Shown here one piece after another: positions 32,088 to 42,421 of a stretch of 64,000 nt of DNA. The notes below the pieces were generated by a model, which was not told where the DNA came from, did no database searches, and worked only from the letters and a program-made list of their open reading frames with translations. This stretch comes from Curvularia sp. ZM96. Its lineage: Eukaryota; Ascomycota; Dothideomycetes; Pleosporales; Pleosporaceae. Position 1 is the first letter of the stretch; every line of letters begins with the position of its first letter. Made by a program: the position numbers and the translations under genes. Location: the NCBI GenBank assembly GCA_022457065.1, contig JAJGBQ010000004.1:372001-436000 (forward strand), given 5' to 3'.

Positions 32088-32503
32088 ATGAAGATCTCAG
32101 CTATCCTATTCTTTCTTGCCACCTCCAGTGCTGCTGCTCTACCAGCACCAAATAGTGAGTTAGACGTACTACTTCCATACACACTTATTAAAACCATGTT
32201 CTAGACGACGCCCAGGTCGAAAAAAGAAGCAACTGCAATGTTTGCGTGTAAGCTAGAAGTAGACATTGAAATGCTCATCGCCGTCACTAACAGAGCTCTA
32301 GTAACCGGACGGCTTCGCAAGCTCCTTACTCTTTTACGGGCTGGGGTGAAGTCATCCCATATGAACATGGTGGTGTAACTACACGAACTGCATTTGGTAG
32401 CTGTGTGGCTATTATCAATCGTAGACGGTCACCCCGATGTTCTGATTGGAGGGTAACGACGAGCGGCGACTGTGGAACGGTTAGCTTTCAAGGCGTTTGT
32501 TGA
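32088..32503 (+). CDS. small secreted cysteine-rich protein (effector-like), 103 aa
   Basis: Three exons (32088-32154, 32205-32247, 32302-32503) with 50- and 54-bp introns; all junctions are phase-consistent. The N terminus MKISAILFFLATSSAAALPA is a clear signal peptide. A dibasic VEKR follows and could be a Kex2 site, releasing a mature chain that begins SNCNVC. The mature part (about 70 residues) has six cysteines, an even number fitting three disulfides. It has no domain I recognise. Size, secretion signal and cysteines match fungal effector or antimicrobial-type proteins; the role is inference. An alternative acceptor 11 bp upstream (CTAACAG) gives a different, poorer frame. After the stop the same frame stays open for 64 more codons (see findings). 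Confidence 0.65.
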
Positions 32504-32800
32504 TTGCCTATACGAACTGGTAAAGGTATTGTTGCCAAAGCAGGGGTGGTTGTCAAGGTTCGACGTGTAGGGAAGACTAGGGGTAAGGCAGTGCCTGGTA
32601 CCGATTACAGGTCGATAACCGCATCATCACGAACAGGAATAAGCTATTGGATGGTCCCCGACGAGCAGAAGCCTAAGGTTGTCTGGCCATATATGTAATA
32701 AGGACACACAGCCTACATATACGCTATTTTTACACCTCCCGATACTTGCGAAAGAATATAGGTAGCACTGCAACCATCAATTGTACCGAGACACTTGACC

Positions 32801-32881
<81 letters not shown>

Positions 32882-32933
32882 TAACGACCTTACCAAAACC
32901 CCTCCTAATCACCTCAAGATCCACAATCTCAGA
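32504..32933. other. intergenic stretch with open frame and CA repeat
   Basis: It contains a 64-codon in-phase continuation of the preceding gene after its TGA (32504-32698), then the CA microsatellite. No independent gene was called. Confidence 0.5.
32803..32879. repeat. (CA)38 dinucleotide microsatellite, 77 bp
   Basis: An uninterrupted CA run. Perfect long repeats of this kind are highly length-variable and, being alternating purine-pyrimidine, can adopt Z-DNA. It sits about 300 bp after one candidate secreted-protein gene and 55 bp before another. Confidence 0.98.
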
Positions 32934-33298
32934 ATGAGTCAGTAAGCAAAGAAATCCCCAAGAAACATCAAAGCCAAAACCTAACCCACCAAGAACCTCT
33001 CTTCCTCTTCCTCCTCACCCCCGCCCTCGCCAAACATTACCCCATACCCGCACGCATCGTCTTCGAAGGCAAGATCCTCAATGACGGCGGCAACCTAGTG
33101 GTCAAAAAATATTGGGTGGAATTTACCACGCATACGCAATGCCAGAAAATGGGCGGCTGGATTTGGAGGGGGCGATGGGAGGGCAGAAGCTTTGCTTTTT
33201 GGTGCGAGTGTGCGGATGATCTTGTGCCGAAGCATGCTGTTGGTGATGGAAAGACTTGGGAGGGGGTAGCGTGGACGCATAGTAATTGTTATGAGTGA
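32934..33298 (+). CDS. candidate second small secreted protein, or decayed gene
   Basis: A reading frame from about 32996 to the stop at 33298 encodes a hydrophobic leader (LFLFLLTPALA) followed by KHYPIPARIVFEGKILNDGG and a Trp- and Cys-containing body (CQKMGGWIWRGRW, FWCECADD, HSNCY). It has no in-frame ATG of its own. Joining the ATG at 32934 (four bases, then a weak GTCAGT donor) to an AG acceptor at 32993, with a CTAAC branch point just upstream, gives a 102-aa protein whose signal peptide starts MKPLFLFLL. The stronger donor GTAAGC four bases later gives the wrong phase. The model is therefore either a real gene with a weak donor or a frameshifted remnant. It does not resemble the neighbouring secreted protein. 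Confidence 0.35.
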
Positions 33299-33864
33299 TG
33301 GGGGTTAGGGTGTGAGATGAATTGGTAACTACGGAAGTGAGGTTTTGAAGGGAGTAGTTCAGTCTGTTAGCTCCGCGATTGCACTTGAAAACAAGGCTCA
33401 GAAGCACCCAGTCAAACGATCATGACATTGGCTACATCGAGCGAAAATCTTATCGCTGTTGCATAAGCCATGGCGTATTGGCCTCAACTACTTAGACACC
33501 GAGCACCTCAATTCAGTGGGTTTATTTGCTGCTACACAATAACCTCATCTCCTCACTGAGAAAAAGGCAGTAGCTACAATACCATCTTTCGCAACAGTTC
33601 ATGTCAGCAAAACCGTACTCTACGCATCTGGGAAACATCATACCACGCCCTTGCAAATCCCTGCTCTCTCATAAGATTCAGCTCCAAATCAATCGTGATC
33701 CCCATCCCCCATTTGAGTCTTCAAAACCGCTCGTATATCACAAAAGCACATAGAATATTAGCTACACCATAACTAACGCGCACATGGTCACTGTAAAAGC
33801 GAATAAAATGCATTTGAGATATATATACACGTAAAAGTCATATTTCCATCTTCAATGTTCCAAA
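33299..33864. other. convergent intergenic region
   Basis: 566 bp before the cutinase stop; nothing recognisable beyond presumed 3' UTRs. Confidence 0.45.
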
Positions 33865-34613
33865 TCAAGCACCGATCTTGCTCTCCAAGAACTGTGGTGC
33901 AGGGCCCATGGCCTCGTCATTGTAGGTAAAGTGTGCTGCGGTAACTGTAAGAGTACCAGAGCATACCAGGTCACCTGGGGCGCAGTAGACCTTCACGTTG
34001 TCGGCAGGGTACGAGGGGATTCCGCCGTTGTTCTGCTTGTTCTTGGTGTATCCGAAGAGAACGACGCCCTTGACCTGAGCGCGAACTGCCTCAGAGAGCT
34101 TGGGAATGGCTCCAGCGATCACAGCAGTACCTTGACTGTAGCCACCTGATACAACTGGGGTATCGGGACACTTTTGGTTTGCCTGCTGGAAGAGTCCAAC
34201 AGCTTCGTTAATAGCCGCTGAGCTCGTGCCATCTGGCAGCGCATTGGATAGCAAGTCGGCAGCATACGGGCCACCGACACCTTGAACCCAGACACCGTTG
34301 GCACCGTACTTGCTCCGGAGTGCCCTTGCAACGGCAGGTCCGGTAGAAGCACCCTAGCGGTTTTTGTGAGTATAAAGGGTAAACAACTTGGACAAATAAA
34401 ACATACCATGTTTCCACTCTCGCCACTGGCTCGGGCAAAGATGAAGATTGCTTTAGGGCAAGCGCCGGCTCTTCCTTGTTCGAGATCGTTGCTGGTGAGC
34501 AAGCCGGAGCCGAGTTGACGGGCTTGAAGGGCGTCTTCAGAGTGCGATACAGATGGAGTGATGGGCGAGGCTGCTGCCAGGGCAGCCAACATGGAAAGAG
34601 TGAAAAACTTCAT
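33865..34613 (-). CDS. cutinase (carbohydrate esterase family 5)
   Basis: Two exons (34613-34407 and 34353-33865) with a 53-bp intron give 231 aa. The signal peptide is MKFFTLSMLAALAAASPI. The alpha/beta-hydrolase core shows CPKAIFIFARASGESGNMG (oxyanion-hole region), the nucleophile elbow GGYSQG with Ser142, CAPGDLVC with Asp197 and TAAHFTY with His210, completing the Ser-Asp-His triad. Four conserved cysteines fit the usual two disulfides. Cutinases are secreted esterases that hydrolyse the cutin polyester of plant surfaces, which points to a plant-associated fungus. The gene follows the small secreted protein genes on the opposite strand. All catalytic residues are present. Confidence 0.95.
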
Positions 34614-36096
34614 TTTGGCGATATGTGTCGAGAGGTGTATAGGAGTTTGGTGGTAGAAGCGAATGTAGTAGCGAATGTGGTAGTGATAGAATAGGATCTG
34701 AGGCGCACCTTGATGTTTGTTTCGTTTTACGCAGCTACATCTAGATATATATATTCCCACTGTCCAGCCAATGCCGTGGGAATCGGCCCCCTCATTCTTC
34801 CAAGCCTATCCACCGGTAGCAACCGAGCCTCGGAGGTGGGAAACAGAGCGTTTCGTGTATCGATCAATCACCCAGTTTCACAGACTAGCTGGTGCAGATC
34901 CCCGAAGCCAACACACTGAACTTGGTGTTCCACTATGGAACGAGGCTCTGGTATTGGCTGTAGCGCAGTCATTCAAGGCTATTCATTGGGTGCCTCTTTC
35001 ATGGCTTTCAGGTGCCAACACCAGCCGTTGTGCCACCAGGACTGTGCACCTTGAGAATTAGAGTTTGCATGACATGGGAGCACTGCAAGCGATCCTATTA
35101 GGTAAAGACAAATGGGGAAAGACAACTAGGGACCCTATTTCCTTGGTTGCTTTTGTCTTCGAGAACAGTGTTCAAACATGGAGATTATATGCGTGTCTCG
35201 AATAACGTGCTGGCGAGGATGTGACTGGGGTCAGCAGATTCATGTGGGTGGATATGCGAAATGACTCGCATCCTTTTGTGGATGTGGCACTGCCTTCATA
35301 GAACGGCTGCGACGTAAAAGCAATGTGCCTCGGGGGTTGGAAGGACGCATGTCATGAACCTGCCAGGTAGTCGTCCGCTAGTGTCCGCACCAGCTTAGCG
35401 CACCCCATATCCCAATGCCGTTCACAACCCATGCAGAAAATCTTCCGCGCCGAGTGTGAATCTTCGGGGATAGACCGGCAAGTAGATGCAGGAGGCCATG
35501 CGCTAGAACATTCAGTAGCCACATGCCGCGCGATTCTCTTGCTTTGGAATAGCCAAGTCCCACTGCACCGCCCTTTAATCATGTCCGGAATGGGGCGCCA
35601 AAGTCTGATGGCGTCATCTGGCTACAGGAGATTGGACGTTGGAAAAAGAAAGTACGCTTCAGATGCTACCACCTCCGTCCATTGCGCCCAGTATCGTGGC
35701 GGTGTCTCAGGTAAAGTGGCTTCGTCGTCACCCGTCACACTGCGCCCTCGAAGCTACAGTACGTTTTGTGCAGCTCCGCGCAGCGGAGCGCATGTCGAAC
35801 TACTCTGAATCATGATCGGTCGACTTCACACTATTCGGGTAGATCACCGGAACGAATCAGGATATTTAACCGTAGCACACGACGATCATGAATTCTTAGG
35901 GATTCCTAAAATGGATGCAACTGTACCAAACCTCATTGCCGAGGCTGTCTCAGCATTCTCAATACAGAACTGGGGTGTTCCTGGATAGGCAATCATTGTA
36001 CAGAATCGATTCGATTTCTCTACTCAAGCGGGGCAGTGACCAAGAAGTCCACAGTTGGAGAAGGGTCGCTCGCTCACTACCGAATAGACATTAGTA
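34614..36096. other. 1.5-kb intergenic region upstream of cutinase
   Basis: It contains the cutinase promoter and the 3' flank of the trehalase gene. Plus-strand ORFs (34717-35061, 35431-35808) lack gene-like features. A perfect 7-bp inverted repeat with a 3-nt loop lies at 35773-35789. Confidence 0.45.
34746..34754 (-). promoter_or_regulatory. TATA box of the cutinase gene
   Basis: A TATATATAT tract lies about 135 bp upstream of the cutinase start codon, as expected for an inducible fungal promoter. Confidence 0.45.
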
Positions 36097-38183
36097 TCAG
36101 TACCTCAATCGGCTCGATGCTATCTGCTTGATCCACTTGGCATCTCTCTTGCTCAACTCCACTGCGCTTCTCTTCCTCTTTGCTTCACCGCCGCCAATGT
36201 GAGCGGCTGTGATGTTTCCACACTCCGGCGTGGTCAGCCTTTGACCAAATTGGTCAACAGCCCAGATCAACACTCCATTCGACCAGCCAAAACCTTCCAC
36301 GACTTCATACTCTCCACCTCCGCCGGCAGCATTGGTACTCTCATCAGAGTATTTCTCGAAGATAGTTCCGTTGCCTTCAGAGTTGGGGAGCTGTGGGACA
36401 TCTTGCGTTGCCCCACCTGTCACACGCCAAGTGCAGTATAAAGAGTCGAGATAACGTTGCGCAAGTTTGAGAGCAAGGTCTTGCGTCCAGATATAGTCCT
36501 CGGTCGTCTGCTCGTCGTCTTCCTCGCTGACCTCAAGTGGCGTGTTGAGCAGACCTTTCATTAGGATGTACTGCAGCGGTGGCCATACGTTTGGCTCATC
36601 CCACTGTTGGCCGGTCACAATGTTCGTTGCAGCAATGGCGCCAGGCCGTGACTCTAGGAGCTCTTCGATGCGAGCATATACACGGCGCATGGCCTTGGGG
36701 TCGTTCTTAATGCTGTCTGGCGCGGCTCCGGTCCAGAAAGGATAGAACTGTGAGATCTCGAACCATACCTGCATGCCCTCTGGTGCGCCCTGGAGCGAAA
36801 GAGGCGTACTGGTGTTGTCTCTGAGCGTGTAGATGTTCTTGCTGCTTGAGGTAAGATTGTAGTCGAAATAGCTGTAGTGTTCAGGAGACCACAGTATCGT
36901 TGTCATCGCTTCGCTGCGCTTCGCAGCTCGTTCCGCCCAAGCTCGTGCAGCACTGTAGTTGCCTTGGTGGCGGTGAAATTCAGCAATGGTTATCTCGTTA
37001 TGATACAAGATCGCGTTGAGTTCCACAGGAATGATTTCCCTGGTGTTCAGGGTGCGGAGTGGAAAAGATGTGTCAGTGACAGCGTCAGAAGGGTTTGCGA
37101 TCCAGCGAGCCGTGTAGTCCCATCCACTCTCCGCACCTGACGCCAGGTTTGCATAGAGTGTAGCCTTCTCGGTCTCATTGAGTTGATGCGTGGCATTGAA
37201 CGCTTCACCTTCTTCATTGAAGTAGGTCTCATTGTTTGCAGTGACATAGTCCTCGTAGTAAGATTCCGGTCGTGGCTGAGTATTCAACACAGCGTAGTGG
37301 TTCAGCGAGTAGTTCATACCAGCGCGCTCCAGTGTTACGGTGCGGTTTTTAACCCAAAAATCGTATTCTTGTTCCAGGATGGGCAAGGCTCGTTCTAACA
37401 GAGTGTAGTTCTGGGTATACTCCACATAAATGCGAACCATCTGTGTGAGAAGTGGTGGCTGGGATCGGTTCTCGTAGTATCGTCGGGCACCATTAGGGAC
37501 AAATCCAATATCCTCAACAAGATCTAAGAAGTTTTCAATGATGTTTTCGGCAATCTGAGTAAACGATCCCTGTGTGCGGAGAAGGCCCTCGATGATCCAG
37601 AAAGAATCCCAGTAGTACGGCTCGCGGAAACGTCCTCCTGCCACGACAAACGTACGATTCACGGGAATGAAGGAATTCACGCAGCCTGAGCAGTTCCCAG
37701 CTCCAACATAACGGCGCGTCAGCTCTGGCCAGATGTCTATGACTTGGCGGGTGAAATCCGCTACGGTTGAGCTGTTGACGTTCTCGAGAAAATCAGGCTG
37801 AGTCTGTAGCTGATCGCTGGGCACTTCCTCGAGCTCGGAACCGGCCTGTCCAAAATACTCAGAGAGAAAATCATTGAGTTCGGTGTTGTTTTGTATGGGT
37901 CTAGAGAGATTGGCAAAAGCCGCGAGGACTTCGTCCAACGGACGTGTTGTTGGTCTGCGCTTCGTCAGAAGAAATGAAAGCCAGTTGTTCCCGGTTGCAC
38001 TCACAAATCGACAAAAGTCTTTGAGTCTTCAAACGGTCTCGCAAGTTCGATCTCATGGAGCAATTCTCCGTAGCAGTAAATGGGAGAGTCGCAAGGTGCA
38101 ATTACGCTGCCATTGATGTATAACGCATTCGCCAGAGGCGCCGCTGCCGCTACAGCTATGGCCAATGATCGCAATGAAGCCAT
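36097..38183 (-). CDS. secreted GH37 trehalase
   Basis: Two exons (38183-38005 and 37954-36097) with a 50-bp intron give 678 aa. A signal peptide (MASLRSLAIAVAAAAPLANA) is followed by CDSPIYCYGELLHEIELAR and the DSKTFVDLP motif, typical of animal and bacterial extracellular trehalases. The first GH37 signature is GGRFREPYYWDSF at 166-178, the second QQWDEPNVWPP at 509-519. The catalytic Asp lies in ESGWDYTARW (about 339), and a late EGFGWSNG carries the expected Glu. There are more than ten NxS/T sites. The enzyme splits trehalose to glucose outside the cell. The calcium-binding N terminus of cytosolic fungal neutral trehalases is missing. The tail is basic (KRKRS, KRDAKW). Confidence 0.93.
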
Positions 38184-39110
38184 TGTTTTGAAGCGAGGTT
38201 TTCACCGTAACGAAAGCGAAAAGATCGTAGACAGATGCTTCACTCGTACTGCCTCCCTTTTATCCTTGCGCCATGCAAGGCCAGCCTGCAAAAAACTTGC
38301 CATTGTACCGCGAAACCCGGGTAGACAAACGGTCCGTACACGTACGTGGCTGGTTAGTAGAGCCTGACGCGCATGATTTATCCTTGGCAATGTTCCCAAG
38401 AAGTACTAAGGTCACAAACAGGCGTCAGCTAGGTGACCCCGAAAGTATTGGCCTGCATGGCAAATGTTGGGGAATGGATTGATGAAGGAATTTTCCCCGC
38501 AAAATGGCGTTTGGCGGCTTTCGGCAATATCTTAGCGTGATGTCATCGCTGTCAGCCGAGATGCTGGACCACAGAGCGTGGGTCTTGATGCAGGCGTCCG
38601 GCCTTTTTTTTCTGCATGCTGTAGCACCTAACACATGTTGCAACAAAGTTAGCTCGCTCAGACAATATGTACTGGCTTCCAGTTTGATGCCATCTCCATG
38701 TTGAACTAGGCGTAGCTGCACATCGAGATCTGAGCCGTGTTGCCCAGAACTACCTATCGGCACTATTATGTCATAAAAAATCTCTCAGAAGGAGTTAGGG
38801 CTAATGTTGGGTCCTCGGATAGATATCCCGCTAAAACCGGAATATCGGAACGTACTTCTATTTCTTTACGCACTAACCTCACCGGAGGCTGGGAGCCATA
38901 CCAAGGCTCAGGCACAGGCAAAGTACCTGCGCTTTACTCCGTCGATCGCGTTGGGTGTAGCATCGTTCTAAAGATGCCTTCAGGTATTAAACGCTTGATG
39001 ATCAACGCTGGATCAGGGAAACCTTTTGACACCAACTCGTTGGTTTATTCAAGCCGTACGTTACATAACCAAGGTTCCCACACGTACGACTTTATGTGTG
39101 TCCAACTAGC
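38184..39110. other. intergenic region between trehalase and P450
   Basis: It holds the trehalase promoter and the P450 3' flank. A plus-strand frame (38737-39366) runs antisense into the P450 and was rejected. Confidence 0.45.
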
Positions 39111-40565
39111 TCATGCCCACACAAGCTCAATCTTGCCGCCCTTGACTTTCGAATTGAACCATTCGTATATTTCTACTTCCTTTTGGATTGTTCTTGCCCC
39201 ATCTAACACTCCTGTCTTGGCCAATCGCTCAGTTGCGAACTGTAGTTCCATGGTAGCCAGATTTCTGGCGATACATGCTCGGCTTCCTGCTCCAAAAGCA
39301 AACCAGTACTTTGACATTTCCTCGGTAGGATTCAACCATCTTTCCGGGCTGAATATTTCAGGCTGAGGGAAGACCAGCGGGTCATAATGCAGTTCGTATG
39401 CTGAACAACCAATGATAGAGCCGGCGGGGAAGTAAGTGCCTTTGAAAGTCCAGCCTTCAGTTGGAACAACGTGGGGCAGTCGCGTCGGATTCGCCATGCT
39501 GAGTCGAAGGCCTTCTTTGACAACAGCGTTGAGATAGGGCAGTGCTTGAGCGTCCTGCGCATCGGATCCTAGAGTAGTATTTTTCCTGACCTCGTCCTTG
39601 AGTCTTTGGTACTTGTCGGGATACAGGACGAGATTTCGCATAATCGTAGCTAGATTCATGCCCGTGGAGTCTGTGCCTGCAAATATGAGATCCTTGCACT
39701 GCACCTTGACCTCTGCATCGCTGATTCCAACTGCCAGTAGACGTCCTGGATAGGTTGTCGACTTAGCAGTCGTATTTCCAACCACAGTGGCAACAAACTT
39801 GTCGACTAACGACATGCTATCATGGGTGTCTTGGTCTGGTGAGAATTTAGTAACAGCCCATTCCAACCAAGCAAAGACGGTATTAGGAAGGTAGAAGAAG
39901 CGGCCAACTGCCACGTATGCATCTACAAAGGCGCTCACGCTCAACACTGGCCCTCTTTCGGTAACACCGTTGTAGTTTTCCTGGAATAGGTGCGTAGATA
40001 CTGCATCGACCGCTAGGCTTCGTGTCAAGTTGAGCACATTTACAGGTCTCTTTGTTTTTGCTTCTTCGCTCAGCCGGTCCACCATGCGATCCACGCAGCC
40101 CCAAATTGCGCTCTCATTCTCTCGCAAAGCCTTCGTAGAGAACAATGGCAGGACTGCTTTCGCCCTTGGGCTCCTGTACTCCGGGTCGGTTGTTGAGAAG
40201 ATGGTCTTGTGGCCATCAATATCGAAGTTTGCGTAGCACTTGGCTTTTGGAAAGCCACCTTTGGATACATATATTGCGGGTATGGCATCGGCGTCACTTA
40301 TATCGACTTCATTCGGTGAAACCCTGACGTATGGACCATATTGCTGATGGAGCTTGTGGATCGCGCTCGCTTCATCTCCGATGTAAGCATGATAGTGAAG
40401 CCATAGGGAGGTCAATTTAGGTAATATGGGTCCAGGGATATGCGCAAGTGGGTGAAAGTAGATGCGATAGATTGAGCGAATGCATAGGATAAAAAGAGGA
40501 GCGAGGACGATAGTTAACGTCAAGTGAGCGCCTATGACGCCAAATATCAGATTTTGGAGAGCCAT
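39111..40565 (-). CDS. cytochrome P450 monooxygenase, intronless
   Basis: 484 aa in one exon. An N-terminal membrane anchor (ALQNLIFGVIGAHLTLTIVL) precedes the proline-rich hinge YFHPLAHIPGP. The I-helix oxygen-binding motif is FAGTDSTG, the ExxR motif is EGLR, the PERF-like motif is FSPERWLNP, and the heme loop is FAFGAGSRACIARNL with the ligand Cys431. The type resembles fungal secondary-metabolism and detoxification P450s of the pisatin demethylase or benzoate hydroxylase kind, but the family cannot be fixed by eye. It should sit on the ER and act with an NADPH-P450 reductase. The open frame extends to 40718; the start at 40565 is chosen because it begins the membrane anchor. Lack of introns is unusual among its neighbours. 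Confidence 0.93.
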   Translation of the reverse strand: MALQNLIFGVIGAHLTLTIVLAPLFILCIRSIYRIYFHPLAHIPGPILPKLTSLWLHYHAYIGDEASAIHKLHQQYGPYVRVSPNEVDISDADAIPAIYVSKGGFPKAKCYANFDIDGHKTIFSTTDPEYRSPRAKAVLPLFSTKALRENESAIWGCVDRMVDRLSEEAKTKRPVNVLNLTRSLAVDAVSTHLFQENYNGVTERGPVLSVSAFVDAYVAVGRFFYLPNTVFAWLEWAVTKFSPDQDTHDSMSLVDKFVATVVGNTTAKSTTYPGRLLAVGISDAEVKVQCKDLIFAGTDSTGMNLATIMRNLVLYPDKYQRLKDEVRKNTTLGSDAQDAQALPYLNAVVKEGLRLSMANPTRLPHVVPTEGWTFKGTYFPAGSIIGCSAYELHYDPLVFPQPEIFSPERWLNPTEEMSKYWFAFGAGSRACIARNLATMELQFATERLAKTGVLDGARTIQKEVEIYEWFNSKVKGGKIELVWA

Positions 40566-41182
40566 TGAGACGTGAGGCGCATAAAGACTATAATGAGCCT
40601 CTTGCGGGGCTCTTAGATTTATACAGGTCGTGGTTGGCGAGTCACCGTCATCGGTGGTGGGGCGACCTATTAGTTGCGATAAGCCTAGCCGGTGCCGGCC
40701 ATCTATTTGTACCTCCAATGATTTCTTTGCGATTTCGTAATTCTAATTTGAACTTGAGTTTTAGAAACGGTCATTTTTAGTTTATCACAGGAATCTGTAC
40801 GAATGGGCCCCCAAGCACCTCCAAATATTTGCAAAATCTCAAAACCTCCTCCACTTCATTTAGTTTAGGAAATTGACATCACACTACTCAGACGGTATTC
40901 GATTTTTGTAGCTAAGCTAAGCGCCATGTAGTGATACATACGGTAGCCGCAATTACACCTCCTGATCGTGCAATGAATTAACCATTTTCTCGAGTTCCTC
41001 CATAGCAGAAGAACGCTTGAAGAAAAGGCACAATCCTCACTCGTTCAGCTAGTCCGCCTAATCAATAAGACACGATTCCCCACAAGAGATATTCTCCCAT
41101 GTAATACCATCTTGAGCCATTATCATTTCACATGATGACTCCCGATCTCAAGCTGCCCTCTCATTTTTCGACGCCTTTCATC
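40566..41182. other. intergenic region between P450 and PAN-like gene
   Basis: 617 bp, AT-leaning; presumed P450 promoter and the downstream gene's 3' UTR. Nothing else was recognised. Confidence 0.4.
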
Positions 41183-42128
41183 TCAACCTTCGAGATAAAC
41201 ACCTACCCATGTTAGTTCAAGGGAGTAAATCCATACAGCCAGAAACAACTCACTATCGACAAAGGCGTTGTAGACGATCTTGTAGTCTCCATTCTTTAAG
41301 TAGCACATTCCACCAACCCAGGTCGCAGCAACGCAACCCACAAAAGTAGAGCACCGATTGGCGCAATCGGCGAGAGAATCAGTGGGGCCGAGGGCGATGT
41401 CACCACCATAGTAGTCGTAGTTGCAGCGCGTAATGTAAGACTTGTCATTGGTCTTGTACCGGCAATAGTCGTCGTTGGGGCAGCTAATGGTGGTGTCGCA
41501 AGTGGAGCTGCCGGGAGCTGGGTCTTGCTCGTTCGCTGGTTTGACCTGAGTACCGGCGTTGACGTCGTTGTTCCTTCATTTGTCAGCTCTGTTACCATGG
41601 TACACAAGGTGGTGATAGCGCTGTACTTACGACACTCGGGGTACTCCAACTTCCATACCAAGCAGGTAGCAGAAATTGTCCTTCATGTTGAAAGCAGTGC
41701 AGCCCGTGCGCCGAGAGCATGCATCGGCACAGTCTACGAAAAAGCTAGCCTATATTGAGGTTGTAGTTGGTGAGTGTTTGCATTTCCAATCTCAAATATA
41801 CGATGTTGGGTTTACCTGGGCAACGCCGATGACCGGGCCGTTGTAGTCAGTAGCGCAGCTCAGTTTGAATACACCTCCGTTGGTAGCTGTAGATACACAG
41901 CCGTTCCATCGGGGGCAAGTCGGCTGGCCAGGACAGTTCTTGTATACCACAGGGCCCAATGCACCCAGAACGGCGGTGGAATTGGTGAGTATTCCGTACT
42001 ATACCATGTCGTTAGAAGAATGATGACTTGAAGACACATTTCTTGAAATCCCAGCTTGGAAGTATAGTTGAAGTGACTCCGTATAAGGGCATGTATTTCA
42101 ATGTGTGTCGGAATTTTTTACTTACCAT
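41183..42128 (-). CDS. cysteine-rich Apple/PAN-like protein, 214 aa, five exons
   Basis: Exons are 42128-42126, 41998-41816, 41749-41631, 41573-41254 and 41202-41183; introns are 127, 66, 57 and 51 bp. All have GT-AG ends and consistent phases. Two cysteine-rich modules are visible. The first runs from NCPGQPTCPRWNGCV through FVDCADACSRRTGCTAFNMK to FCYLL. The second runs from STCDTTISCPNDDYCRY through SLADCANRCSTFVGCVAATW to MCYLKNG. The CADxC...CxAF/xAAT...CYL pattern is that of Apple/PAN domains, which bind carbohydrates or proteins. The start codon is the last codon of exon one. The N terminus (YGILTNSTAVLGALGPVVY) is only weakly hydrophobic, so secretion is uncertain. Disulfide content still suggests an extracellular protein. 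Confidence 0.65.
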
Positions 42129-42421
42129 CTTGGTGAAACCTGAATAGTGATGAGGAGACTGAGACGAATAGAACGTTCTTCAAGAAGGAAGACAAACTAC
42201 AAGAAGAAAGCCATATCTTATAGATTTGTATACTTTCTCGTCTCTCAACAGTTGAAGGCAGCTCTGTGGATGTGAAAGTGGAACAGTTGACGCTACCATG
42301 GGCCGAGGTGGTCCATGACGAGTGAGAGGTGTCTGAGCACTGAAACACGACAACGATCACAACTGAAAATCTGAACTGGGAATTATGACGCCAATATATA
42401 AATCTAGACCTCAGTGATACT

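Noticed and set aside
32746..32937. ORF with a long His-Thr repeat
   Set aside because: It is a translation of the CA microsatellite.
38737..39366. 209-codon plus-strand ORF
   Set aside because: Its second half is antisense to the P450 C-terminal region, including the heme loop.
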